The position numbers and the translations under genes are program-made. Positions 33,911 to 45,300 of a stretch of DNA of 64,000 nt are shown piece by piece. Within the stretch, counting starts at the first letter, position 1, and the number at the start of each line of letters is the position of its first letter. Under the pieces are notes generated by a model. The model was not told the DNA's origin. It made no database searches and saw only the letters and a program-made list of their open reading frames with translations. Origin of the DNA: Vibrio anguillarum (lineage in GTDB: Bacteria; Pseudomonadota; Gammaproteobacteria; Enterobacterales; Vibrionaceae); assembly GCF_001989995.2 (NCBI RefSeq), contig NZ_JAHGUP010000029.1, positions 1 through 64,000 on the forward strand, in the 5' to 3' direction.

Positions 33911-36900
33911 TCCACTATAAATGGCTGATTAGCATACTGCTCAGCACAATACTATCTATCTCTGCAACAAGTGTAATGGCTTTCCAGCAGATTGATAATT
34001 CTATCTATTTTCCTCACGTTGCCCAAGGTCAGGGCAGTTGTGCAAGCTCTCCAAATCCTCAACTTATCCAATACGGATACTCACAGATTACGGGAACAGC
34101 GGGTGACCCACTGGCATTTTGTTCCATCAACAATATTTCTGAACGCCAAAATGCTCGTTGTGATGATCAGTTTTGCCAAGTTACAGGGGGAGGTGTGGCT
34201 TCCTTAAGTTTAAGCGGTGGGAATGCATTCAAAAATTCCAGTAATAATAATAACCAAATCAACTGGTGTTATAGTGGACAAAGCATTGTATTGAACCAAT
34301 CAAATATAGGAAAACTACAACTATACGATAGCTGCACGCTTCAATTTTCAGGGTTGTCTGAATATAAAATAAAGTCTTTAGATATGGGCTCAAGCGCAAC
34401 TCTTGTGTTGTCGTCGGGTGACTATTGGATTGAAACATTACAGTTAAACTCCAATGCAATTGTTGAAGTAGAAGGCGATGTTCGGCTATTTATAAAAAAT
34501 AGTTCTAGCTGGAATAGTTCAGATATCAATATTTCTGGTGCGGGGAATTTAACGATCGTTGGATTTAATAATCTTTCTCTGAATGGTAATACACAAGTTA
34601 ATGGTTATGTTTACATAGGTAACACTCTAGCTCTGAATAACTCTGCCACAATCAATGGCCGTACGACAAGCCGCCGATTAATGATGGAGGGGAATACTCA
34701 GATCAATCAAAATGAGCAGCAAGGCTATGCTTGTTTTGAGGATGATTTTAACCGCTCCTCGCTTGGTCAGAATTGGATCCCTTATACTAGTACTGGTAGC
34801 TTTACGCCGAGTTTGATTAGTAATCGCTTACGCTTAACTGAGGATCAGAATAACCAAGCAACCGCAGTGACTTATCAACGAATTTTCCCAGCGGCTGGCA
34901 ACTTAGTTACTGTTGAGTTTGATTACTATGCGTGGGCGAATTTAACCGGTGATGGTGCTGATGGGGTGTCGATTATTTTTTCGGATGCCGAGATTATCCC
35001 TAGAACGGGTGGTTTTGGCGGCTCTTTAGGGTATGCACCCACCACAAGTTCCAATCCAATTAAGCCGGGTTTTGCTGGAGGTTGGCTTGGGGTTGGTTTG
35101 GATGAATGGGGAAATTATTCCAACCCAACAGAGGGAAGAGTCGGAGGGCCTGGTTTTCGTCGCCAAGCCGTTGCCATTCGAGGCTCTGAAGCCGCAAGTT
35201 ATCGCTATCTAGTGGGAACTGCCGCTAATTTGAACCCCAAGCTGGATGTACGTCGTACTTGTCAATGGTGGGGCGGTAACTGTTCTTTTCCAGGGCCAGG
35301 TCCCGGGCATCGCTATTTCATCACCATCGATTCACGAAATAATAACGCGGTTTATGTTCGTGTGGATCGTCTGGTGAATGGCAATATGCAGACAGTTATC
35401 GATTGGTTTAATGTGCTATCGAATCCTAATCAAGGTGCGACACCTGAAGAGTTTTTACTTTCTCTTGCAGGCTCAACAGGGGCTTCTGTTAATAACCATG
35501 AGATTGAAAACTTTAAGGTTTGTGCCTTGAAGTCTCGTGACGTGGGGGAGCAGGTTGATCATTTTCGTTTTACTTTACCATCGTCAGATGGGCTAACTTG
35601 CAACGCCGCTGATGTACAAATACAAGCTTGTGCAAATAGCAGTTGTAGTGAGCTTTACCAACAGCCGATCACCGCGACTTTACTACCAAATTCATTGCCT
35701 TCTGCTGGCGGTGGATGGCAAGGTGGCTCCCAAGTTAATATGACGAATGGTATTGCTAATCTGAAGCTTCGTAAAAATAGTGCAGGGAATGTAACTGTGG
35801 GGGTTCAGAGCTCAGTACCTAGTGCGAAACCTTTTTCGACCAATCTTTGTCGATATGGTAGTGGGGGGTATTCTGCCCAAAATTGTACACTTAATTTCGT
35901 TGATAGTGGCTTCATTTTGGATGTGCCTAATTCCTATGCCAATCAATCGGTAACTGGGACCATTAAAGCGGTACGAAAAGATAACGCTTCACAACTGTGT
36001 TTGCCTAGTTTTAAAAATGTACAAAAACCCGTTTCCTTTTGGAGTGATTACTTGAGCCCTAATGGGGGGCAAGGTTTTAGAGCTTTATCGGTTGGTGTGA
36101 ATAGTGTGGCGGTAGGGCCGTCATCCAATACTGCGACGCCAGTGGTGCTCAATTTCAACCAAAATGGTGAGGCGAGTATTAACGTCTCCTATCGTGAGGC
36201 TGGCAGCCTGGCTTTGAATGCCCGTTTAACGGGAAGTGGTGATGAGCAAGATTTGCAACTAACAGGTCAAACGACTTTTATACGAGTTCCTCGTGCTTTA
36301 GTACTCAGCGCGACCAGTTATTATGGTGTTAGTGGAGCGTGTCCTAATGCCGATATTAACTGTGATATTTTTGCTAGGGCGGATGAAAACTTTAATCTCA
36401 ATATCAAAGCGGTTGCGGAGGCACCGATTGAGGATAATGATTTCACTAACAATTTAGTAGTGACAAATTATCAACAAGCAAACATTGAGCTTAAACATAC
36501 TCTAATCGCACCAGCGACAGGCGTGCCCGGTGCTCTCGGTGAAGTTGAATATGATCACCAATTAGGTAGCTCGACGACTGTACAACAAAGAGTGAGTGAG
36601 GTTGGGGTGTTTGATTTCTCGCTGAACGCGCCAACGACGTATCTTGGACTCGATTTAGCGAGTGAGAATCTGCCGATTGCCGTTGCCTCAACGGGCCCGA
36701 TAGGTCGTTTTATCCCAGCCTATTTTTCTCCTTCTTCGGTGGTGACCAGCTTACAGGCTGAGTGTGAGGTGACTTCTCCGAATGACGAATCGTTCAGTTA
36801 TTTAGGACAACCGTTTGGATATAAAGAAAATCCGGGTATTTACTTACACCCAAAATCCGCGTCAGGCAGTGAAACGGTCAATTATTTCGACAGTGCTTGG

Positions 36901-37644
36901 TGGCGTTATGATCGGCAGTGGGACAATCGAAACTATAACGATACTGTGAATAGTTTACCAATCAGCTTTGATAGCGATTTGACGAGTGTGAACCGAGTCA
37001 ATGGCGTTGATTCTCGCATTGAACTCTCTGGGGAGATATTGATCTACCAAAAGCCACCACAACCAATAGTGCCTTTTAACAGCAAGTTAGATCTTACCCT
37101 CTCGGTATCCGATCTTACAGATCTTGATGGAGTTTGCTACCGCGAAACAGCCAGCAGTCCTTGCATAGACTATACGATTACAGATATTGATGATGAGATG
37201 AAATTGCGCTGGGGAAAACTGGTGATCCACGACACTTATGGCCCAGAAACGAGTGTGTTAAGTCAGCCAATCACGAGTGAATACTTCACTGCCAATGGCT
37301 TTGTTACCAATAGCTTTGATAGCTGTACAAGGTTACCAGATCTTGCGAATTTCACTTTAACGCCGACCGATCTAACTTTAGGTTCAGGTGGGGCTCCTGA
37401 AGTTTATCCTACTTTAGTCAGTCAAACGCTCGCTTTGGGTGCCGCGAATATCAACTTTACGGCTCCGGGAGCGGGTTATCAAGGATTCATTGATACTTTG
37501 CTTGATCTCAATGCTCATGGGTTGCCTTGGTTGCGTCCCTACAATGATCAAAATAGCGCGTTTGAAAATGAAGTCTCAGGCCGAGTACAGTTTGGATTGT
37601 ACCGAGGCAGCGACCGGGTAATCTGGTGGCGTGAAAAAAATTAA
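33907..37644 (+). CDS. mshQ: MSHA biogenesis protein MshQ, large exported protein with lectin-like domain
   Basis: A very large exported protein of 1245 residues. The signal peptide ends near residue 26 (SATSVMA). Residues about 60-275 are Ser/Asn-rich with short repeating hydrophobic strands (LSLNGNTQVNGYVYIGN), suggesting a beta-helix. Residues about 278-540 resemble an L-type lectin fold (FEDDFN, DGADGVSIIFSD, GGSLGYAPTT, GGWLGVGLDEWGNYSNP). The remainder (about 550-1245) is beta-rich, with paired cysteines, and fits the C-terminal domain usual for MshQ (DUF6701-like). By position after the minor pilins it resembles PilY1-type tip proteins. Role as adhesin or assembly factor is inference. 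The start is GTG at 33907, overlapping the mshP stop; no dedicated terminator with a T run follows. Confidence 0.85.
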   Translation: MIHYKWLISILLSTILSISATSVMAFQQIDNSIYFPHVAQGQGSCASSPNPQLIQYGYSQITGTAGDPLAFCSINNISERQNARCDDQFCQVTGGGVASLSLSGGNAFKNSSNNNNQINWCYSGQSIVLNQSNIGKLQLYDSCTLQFSGLSEYKIKSLDMGSSATLVLSSGDYWIETLQLNSNAIVEVEGDVRLFIKNSSSWNSSDINISGAGNLTIVGFNNLSLNGNTQVNGYVYIGNTLALNNSATINGRTTSRRLMMEGNTQINQNEQQGYACFEDDFNRSSLGQNWIPYTSTGSFTPSLISNRLRLTEDQNNQATAVTYQRIFPAAGNLVTVEFDYYAWANLTGDGADGVSIIFSDAEIIPRTGGFGGSLGYAPTTSSNPIKPGFAGGWLGVGLDEWGNYSNPTEGRVGGPGFRRQAVAIRGSEAASYRYLVGTAANLNPKLDVRRTCQWWGGNCSFPGPGPGHRYFITIDSRNNNAVYVRVDRLVNGNMQTVIDWFNVLSNPNQGATPEEFLLSLAGSTGASVNNHEIENFKVCALKSRDVGEQVDHFRFTLPSSDGLTCNAADVQIQACANSSCSELYQQPITATLLPNSLPSAGGGWQGGSQVNMTNGIANLKLRKNSAGNVTVGVQSSVPSAKPFSTNLCRYGSGGYSAQNCTLNFVDSGFILDVPNSYANQSVTGTIKAVRKDNASQLCLPSFKNVQKPVSFWSDYLSPNGGQGFRALSVGVNSVAVGPSSNTATPVVLNFNQNGEASINVSYREAGSLALNARLTGSGDEQDLQLTGQTTFIRVPRALVLSATSYYGVSGACPNADINCDIFARADENFNLNIKAVAEAPIEDNDFTNNLVVTNYQQANIELKHTLIAPATGVPGALGEVEYDHQLGSSTTVQQRVSEVGVFDFSLNAPTTYLGLDLASENLPIAVASTGPIGRFIPAYFSPSSVVTSLQAECEVTSPNDESFSYLGQPFGYKENPGIYLHPKSASGSETVNYFDSAWWRYDRQWDNRNYNDTVNSLPISFDSDLTSVNRVNGVDSRIELSGEILIYQKPPQPIVPFNSKLDLTLSVSDLTDLDGVCYRETASSPCIDYTITDIDDEMKLRWGKLVIHDTYGPETSVLSQPITSEYFTANGFVTNSFDSCTRLPDLANFTLTPTDLTLGSGGAPEVYPTLVSQTLALGAANINFTAPGAGYQGFIDTLLDLNAHGLPWLRPYNDQNSAFENEVSGRVQFGLYRGSDRVIWWREKN

Positions 37645-37737
37645 CCGGATAATTCACACAAATTCATAGAGATTTTTCTACCTAAGTTAGGAATCTGTTA
37701 GAAATTGCGTGTTTCAGTCCATGTTTATGCGTCAACG

Positions 37738-38858
<1,121 letters not shown>

Positions 38859-38909
38859 TGGCTTTGGGAGCCGTAAAGCTCCCATTATGACATCTAGGAT
38901 TTTTATAGA

Positions 38910-39797
38910 ATGAAGCCAATATTTGGTCGAGGACCATCTCTTCAGCTACGTCTCTTTTTTGCCGTGATTTTATCAGCCAGTCTTATGCTGGCTGATAGTC
39001 GTTTAGGTGCTTTTTCCAACGTTCGTTTTTTTCTTAATAGCTTAGTGGCTCCCATTCAATACATGGCGGATTTACCGCGCAGTATGTTTGATGATCTGTA
39101 TGAGCGATTCGCCACCCATCAAAAACTGATTGAATCGAATCAACGTTTAAAACGAGAAGCGATCACCTTGAAAAGTGATTTGATCTTGTTTGATCAATAC
39201 CGCGAAGAGAACCAACGGTTACGTAAATTGCTTGGATCTTCTTTTGTTCGTGATGAAAAGAAGGTTGTCACTGAGGTGATGGCGGTCGATACCTCACCTT
39301 ATCGTCATCAAGTTGTGATTGATAAAGGGCGAACGGATGGCGTTTACGAAGGGCAACCCGTTATTAACGACAAAGGTATTGTTGGCCAAGTGACTTTTGT
39401 GGCGGCGCATAACAGCCGGGTGTTGTTGCTGACTGACACCAATAGTGCGATTCCAGTGCAAATTATTCGTAATGATATTCGAGTGATTGCTTCAGGGAAT
39501 GGCCAGGTGGATCGTATTCAATTGGAACACATTCCCACCAGCACCGATATTGAAGTGGGCGATTTGCTCGTCACATCAGGTTTAGGGGGCGTATATCCTG
39601 AAGGTTATCCTGTCGCACACGTTTCGGTGGTCGACAAAGATACTCAGCGTGAATTTGCGTCGATCACCGCCGATCCCGTGGTGGATTTTGATCGTCTACG
39701 CTATTTGCTGTTGATCTGGCCTAACGAAGATAGGCAGCAGAAAGTATTGCAAGTTACGCCAGAGAAAATGTTAGAGGAAGCAACCGATGGCCAGTAG
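38910..39797 (+). CDS. mreC: Rod shape-determining protein MreC
   Basis: A bitopic membrane protein of 295 residues with one N-terminal helix (about 10-30), a coiled coil (about 65-105) and a two-barrel periplasmic domain (about 110-270), the usual MreC plan. It links MreB to the PBP2/RodA synthase. Its end overlaps mreD by 11 bases. Confidence 0.96.
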   Translation: MKPIFGRGPSLQLRLFFAVILSASLMLADSRLGAFSNVRFFLNSLVAPIQYMADLPRSMFDDLYERFATHQKLIESNQRLKREAITLKSDLILFDQYREENQRLRKLLGSSFVRDEKKVVTEVMAVDTSPYRHQVVIDKGRTDGVYEGQPVINDKGIVGQVTFVAAHNSRVLLLTDTNSAIPVQIIRNDIRVIASGNGQVDRIQLEHIPTSTDIEVGDLLVTSGLGGVYPEGYPVAHVSVVDKDTQREFASITADPVVDFDRLRYLLLIWPNEDRQQKVLQVTPEKMLEEATDGQ

Positions 39798-40275
39798 TGT
39801 CGTGAAAAGTAAATTGGTGATTGGTGCATCATTTCTCTTTGCTCTGGTTTTACAAACTATCCCTTGGCCGGGTGAGCTGGATCTACTGCGCCCATCGTGG
39901 TTACTGCTGGTGACATGCTATTGGGTTTTAGCGTTGCCGCATCGAGTCAACGTAGGGTCGGCTTTGATCCTTGGTTTGTTATGGGATCTGCTGCTTGGTT
40001 CAACATTGGGCATTCGTGGCATGATGATGGCCATTGTTGTCTACTTAGTAGCGATTAACTTCTTAGTGCTGCGTAATATGGCGTTATGGCAACAAGCCGT
40101 AATCATTGGCGTGTTATCTATGTTGCTTGAAGTGCTGATCTTCTGCGGCGAATATTTAATTCAAGATGTGACATTTAACCCGCTCTCGCTATGGGTTGGT
40201 ATGATCAATTGCATATTATGGCCTTGGATGTTCCTACTGCTTCGTCGTGTGCGACGCCACTGGCACCTTAGATGA
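39787..40275 (+). CDS. mreD: Rod shape-determining protein MreD
   Basis: A small inner-membrane protein of 162 residues with five or six hydrophobic segments. It is the third partner of the MreBCD elongation complex. It overlaps mreC at its start and maf at its end (ATGA), so the four genes are translationally coupled. Confidence 0.94.
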   Translation: MASSVVKSKLVIGASFLFALVLQTIPWPGELDLLRPSWLLLVTCYWVLALPHRVNVGSALILGLLWDLLLGSTLGIRGMMMAIVVYLVAINFLVLRNMALWQQAVIIGVLSMLLEVLIFCGEYLIQDVTFNPLSLWVGMINCILWPWMFLLLRRVRRHWHLR

Positions 40276-40838
40276 TGAATAAAAAAATTGTATTAGCTTC
40301 TGGCTCGCCAAGAAGACGAGAGTTACTGACTCAACTGGGTTATCAGTTTGATATTGTGGTACCCAACGTTGAAGAATGCCGTAATGAGCATGAAGCCCCA
40401 GCAGTGTATGTTGAACGTTTGTCACGTGATAAGGCACAGGCTGGTGTTGCTTTATCCAACCCTGCTTCGATAGTTATTGGGTCTGATACCATAGTCGTGC
40501 AAGGTGAAACAGTACTTGAAAAACCCGCTGATTTTGCTCAAGCACAACAGATGTTACGCAGCTTATCTGGTACAAAACATCAAGTGATGACGGCCGTAAC
40601 CGTAGCAACACATGATCATTCTAAATCCGTCGTGGTAACGACGGATGTATGGTTTAAACCTTTGTCAGATGAAGAAATAGAACAATATTGGCAATCGGGT
40701 GAACCTTGCGATAAGGCTGGCAGTTATGGCATTCAAGGATTGGGTGGACGATTTGTAACGAAGATCGAAGGCAGCTATTACGCTGTTGTAGGATTACCAT
40801 TATTCGAAACTGACCAGCTCTTGCACGAATTTATATAA
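40272..40838 (+). CDS. maf: Maf/YhdE-type nucleoside triphosphate pyrophosphatase
   Basis: A cytoplasmic house-cleaning pyrophosphatase of 188 residues. The signature LASGSPRRRELLTQLG opens the protein, IVIGSDTIVV near 70 supplies the catalytic acid, and DKAGSYGIQGLGG near 155 ends the pocket. The YhdE branch hydrolyses dTTP and UTP, including modified forms. Its location after mreD is conserved in gammaproteobacteria. The start is 40272 or the next codon at 40275. Confidence 0.94.
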   Translation: MMNKKIVLASGSPRRRELLTQLGYQFDIVVPNVEECRNEHEAPAVYVERLSRDKAQAGVALSNPASIVIGSDTIVVQGETVLEKPADFAQAQQMLRSLSGTKHQVMTAVTVATHDHSKSVVVTTDVWFKPLSDEEIEQYWQSGEPCDKAGSYGIQGLGGRFVTKIEGSYYAVVGLPLFETDQLLHEFI

Positions 40839-40860
40839 TTAAAAACATTGAGGTGTACTC

Positions 40861-42330
40861 ATGAGTGCAGAGTTGCTACTAAACGTCACCCCGAGTGAAA
40901 CTCGAGTGGCGATGATTGAAGGCGGAGTTCTTCAAGAGGTCCACATTGAGCGAGAAGCGAAACGCGGCATTGTGGGCAATATTTACAAAGGAAAAGTCAG
41001 CCGAGTTCTTCCCGGAATGCAGGCCGCCTTTGTCGATATTGGTTTAGACAAGGCCGCTTTTCTTCACGCTTCTGACATTGTTCCTCATACTGAATGTGTG
41101 GCTGAGAACGAAAAACAGCAGTTTCAAGTTCGTGATATTTCAGAGCTAGTTCGTCAAGGCCAAGATATCGTGGTGCAAGTGGTCAAAGATCCATTAGGCA
41201 CTAAAGGCGCCCGTTTAACGACAGATATTACCCTACCTTCGCGCTATCTCGTTTTTATGCCCGGCGCAAGTCATGTTGGTGTCTCACAACGCATTGAAAG
41301 TGAATCAGAGCGTGATCGTCTCAAAAAAGTCGTGTCTCATTATTGTGATGAGCACGGTGGGTTCATTATTCGTACCGCCGCTGAAGGAGCTGATGAGAAA
41401 GAGCTTTCACAAGATGCCGCCTTTCTTAAACGGCTATGGCTGAAAGTGTTGGAGCGTCGAGTTAAATACAAAACACGCTCGACACTGTATGGCGAATTGG
41501 GTTTAGCTCAGCGTATTTTACGAGATTTTGTCGGCACCGATTTGACGCGGATCTTAGTCGATTCGCGCCTTGAATTTGAGAACCTCAAAGAGTTCACCTC
41601 AGAGTTTGTGCCTGAGTTAACCGATAAGCTTGAACTGTATGAAGGTGACAAGCCTATTTTTGATATGTACGACACCGAAAACGAGGTTCAGCGTTCTCTC
41701 GAGCGTAAAGTGGAGCTCAAGTCTGGTGGATACCTTATCATCGACCAAACCGAAGCAATGACCACGATTGATATCAATACTGGCGCGTTTGTTGGCCGTC
41801 GTAACCTCGAAGAAACCATTTTTAATACCAATGTTGAAGCGACTCAAGCGATTGCCCGTCAGTTACGTTTGCGCAACTTAGGGGGCATCATCATTATTGA
41901 TTTTATCGATATGATGTCTGAAGAGCACCGTAAGCGAGTGCTCAACTCCTTAGATGCCGCCCTGGTTAAAGATCGCGTCAAAACGAATATTAATGGTTTT
42001 ACGCAGTTAGGCTTGGTGGAGATGACGCGTAAGCGCACCCGTGAAAGTATTGAACACGTGTTATGTTCAAGTTGTCCAACCTGTGAAGGCCGCGGCAGTG
42101 TGAAAACCGTTGAAACCGTCTGTTTCGAAATCTTACGTGAAATCACGCGTGTCAACCGCGCTTACGATGCGGATAAATTTGTGGTTTACGCATCCCCTGC
42201 GGTGGCAGAAACCTTGCAAGGTGATGAGTCTCATGCTCTTGCTGAGTTGGAAGTGTTTATTGGAAAAGAAGTGCGCATCCAAGCGGAGCCACTTTATATT
42301 CAAGAACAATTTGACGTTGTGATGATGTAG
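40861..42330 (+). CDS. rng: Ribonuclease G
   Basis: A single-strand-specific endoribonuclease of the RNase E/G family, 489 residues, active in 16S rRNA 5' maturation and mRNA decay. The S1 domain (about 37-130) follows the opening ELLLNVTPSETRVAMIEGG. The catalytic DNase I-like part includes TTIDINTGAFVGRRNLEETI with the metal-binding Asp. The zinc-link motif CSSCPTCEGRG (about 400-410) joins dimers. It lacks the long C-terminal scaffold of RNase E. It is 22 bases after maf. Confidence 0.96.
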   Translation: MSAELLLNVTPSETRVAMIEGGVLQEVHIEREAKRGIVGNIYKGKVSRVLPGMQAAFVDIGLDKAAFLHASDIVPHTECVAENEKQQFQVRDISELVRQGQDIVVQVVKDPLGTKGARLTTDITLPSRYLVFMPGASHVGVSQRIESESERDRLKKVVSHYCDEHGGFIIRTAAEGADEKELSQDAAFLKRLWLKVLERRVKYKTRSTLYGELGLAQRILRDFVGTDLTRILVDSRLEFENLKEFTSEFVPELTDKLELYEGDKPIFDMYDTENEVQRSLERKVELKSGGYLIIDQTEAMTTIDINTGAFVGRRNLEETIFNTNVEATQAIARQLRLRNLGGIIIIDFIDMMSEEHRKRVLNSLDAALVKDRVKTNINGFTQLGLVEMTRKRTRESIEHVLCSSCPTCEGRGSVKTVETVCFEILREITRVNRAYDADKFVVYASPAVAETLQGDESHALAELEVFIGKEVRIQAEPLYIQEQFDVVMM

Positions 42331-42340
42331 TAGGGCTTTT

Positions 42341-45300
42341 GTGATCTCAACTTTTACGCGCCTTTGGCGAATAGTATTGTGGTTTATCGTTTGCGTGCTA
42401 GTGGTGCTGGCTGTTGCTGTCACCACCTTGCGTGTGTTTTTGCCACAAATGAATCGTTTCCAAGGCGAAATACAAACGTTGATCAACCAAAATTCAGGTT
42501 TTGAATTTGAATTAAGTGAGGTCACTGGTTTTTGGCGTAATACTCACCCGTCAATTGCACTTAAGGGGCTAAAAGCAAAGTTACCTGATGGATCGCAAAT
42601 TCACTTTTCTGCGCAGCAAATCGATGTTGAATTTGACCTCATTCAGTCAATAATGCAAATGCAACCTGTGGTCGCGGATCTCAGTATTCATCAACTCAAA
42701 TTGGATATTCGCTCGGTAAACTGGCTTGAGCTACAGGCTGAAGATAACCAACAGAGCCGCACACAAGGCAATGTCATTCAACGTTTAGACAACCTACTGC
42801 TGCGGCAATTGGATGATTTTGCGCTACTCGACTCGACGGTTTTCTATCAATCTGTCGCGGGGGAGATTCGCCAGTTAGATATTGAACGTCTTCGGTGGAA
42901 AAATAACGCTCAGCAACATAAAGCTGAAGGCGTGGTGAGTATCGCTGATACCAGTATTAACTCTCTGTTAGTGAGTGCTAACTTTGAAGATCATGGTTCA
43001 CTACGCGATATTTCAGGTCGCTTCTATGTTAGCGCTGACAATATCAAAATAAACCCGTGGTTGACTCGTTATCTCAAAGACGAAACCGGCATTAAGAAAG
43101 GACAGGTGAGTTTTAATGCCTGGCTGACCTTAGAACATAACCAACCCAAAGATGGCTATGTCGAACTTAAGCCCTCGGAACTGGTTTGGGGTGAAGAGCG
43201 TCAGCATGAACTGTTGTTAGAGTCGGGAATCATCAAACTGTTACCTATTGAACAAGGATGGCAAGTTAACGCTTACTCACTTCAGTTGCGCACGGATGAC
43301 GAAGTGTGGCCTAAACTTGATGCCGCGTTTGAATGGCAACCGACGCAATGGCGTTTGAACTTGTCGCAGTTAGACATAAAAACTTTGCTTCCCTTTGTGA
43401 AAATGATGCCCGATTCCAGCAAAACGAACGAGCTTTTGCAGCAATTGGATTTGGGGGGCACCTTAGAAGATATTCGGCTCAGCAAAGGAGATAGCCTGCA
43501 ATCGCTTCGTTATTCTGCCGAACTCAGTGATGGCGCCATGGCGCAATGGCAGTTATTGCCACAAGTACACCATCTCAAAGCTTCCATTGCAGGTAGCATG
43601 GAGAGTGCCCGCGCCAAAGTGACGCTGATTGATGACGTGTTACCTTATGGTGATGTTTTCCAAGCACCATTGAATATTCGTCAAGGTGAAGCTGATGTTG
43701 TGTGGCAAAAGCAAGCCGATGGCTGGTCATTGTGGGCCAGTAAAGTGACTGCGGCGACGCCAGACTTACAAGTGCTTGGATCATTTCGTCTCGATTTTCC
43801 TGAAAAACGCAGCCCTTTACTTTCATTTTATGCGGAAGCGGACTTATACAATGCAGGTGAAACTTGGCGTTATTTGCCCACCTTAGCATTGGGGCGCAAG
43901 TTAACAGACTATCTCTCTACTGCGATTCAAGGTGGTAAAGCCAACACTGCTAAACTGCTTTGGTATGGTGAACTTGGCGATTTTCCCTACCAACAAAACA
44001 ATGGCGTATTCCAAGCTTGGGTTGGTTTAAAAGAGGCGAAATTTAGTTTTGATACGGCGTGGCCGCCGATCACCAATTTGCAACTCGATCTGCTGTTTGA
44101 AAACGATGCGATGTACCTTGATTCACACTCTGCGACCTTAATGGATGTCACTGCCCAGCGGATCACAGGGCGAATACCTGAGCTAGCCGAAGGTGGACAC
44201 ATCGAAATCGAAGCCAGTGCAACAGCCCAAGGCAATGCCGTACGCGACTATATGACCTCAACGCCTTTAGTGGATTCGGTGGGAGCGGCGTTAACGGCGA
44301 TCCAAGTCAGTGGCGAAGTGCAATCTGAATTTCAGCTTCGTATCCCTTTTGATAGTGAACAGGAACCCCGAGCATGGGGTTGGGCGAATTTAAATAATAA
44401 CCACGTGGAAATTGATGCACCGCCAATGGTGCTTGAGGGTGTCTCTGGCAAAATTGAATTTGATAATGACGTTGTGACGGCAGCCGGTTTGTCGGCTGAT
44501 CTGCTGACTCAACCGATCGCGATTGATTTTAAAGGTGAAAATGCCAGCCAAGGTTACGCGGTGAATATTGATGTGGTGGGAGACTGGGATATTAAACCCC
44601 TGACGCCTTTTGTCGGTGAGCGCTGGCTAAACCGTTTAAAAGGGCATGCTCCTTGGCAAATGGGCGTTGATATTCAGCTCAATGATGTCGGTTTCACTTA
44701 TCAAATCGACACCTTAGCCGATTTAAAAATGGTAGAAAGTGATTACCCTTACCCGCTAAAAAAAGCCTTCAACGTGGCAGGCAAAGCTCACTTGCAAGCA
44801 TCGGGTAACCAAGAGTCGATCACCGCCCGCCTACAATTACCACAAGCGAAATACCAAGCTGAAATCGATATCACATCGAAAAAACCACGCCTGACGGCCA
44901 CCAATCTCATAGTAGGGAGCGGCAATTTCAAAATCAGCCCAGTGGTTGGCCACCATGCGCAGATCCGCAGCGATACCTTTAATTTGGATGAATGGTTGAG
45001 TTTGGCCAATGAGCCTCAGCCGAAGAAAAAATCAGCTCTAGCGGAGATGAATACTCCCGAGATCCCACCACCAGAGAGAGTGGACATCAACGTCAAAGCA
45101 CTTCTACTAGCGGGCATTGAGTGGCACGATGTTGATTTTAATGCCAGACGTAAAAATCTCGGTTGGTACGCACAGCTCGAGAGCCAAGAAGCAAAAGGCC
45201 AAGCGAGTTATATTGAACCTTATGATTTGTCCGTCTCGCTTGAACGTTTGCACGTTTACATTCCTGAGCTGGAGGACAGCTCCAAAAAATCACTGTTGGT

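Noticed and set aside
34259-34459. Antisense and alternative-frame reading frames within mshQ, metH, uvrA and other large genes
   Set aside because: They overlap well-supported genes completely, lack ribosome sites and show no domain, so they are shadows of the real coding frames.
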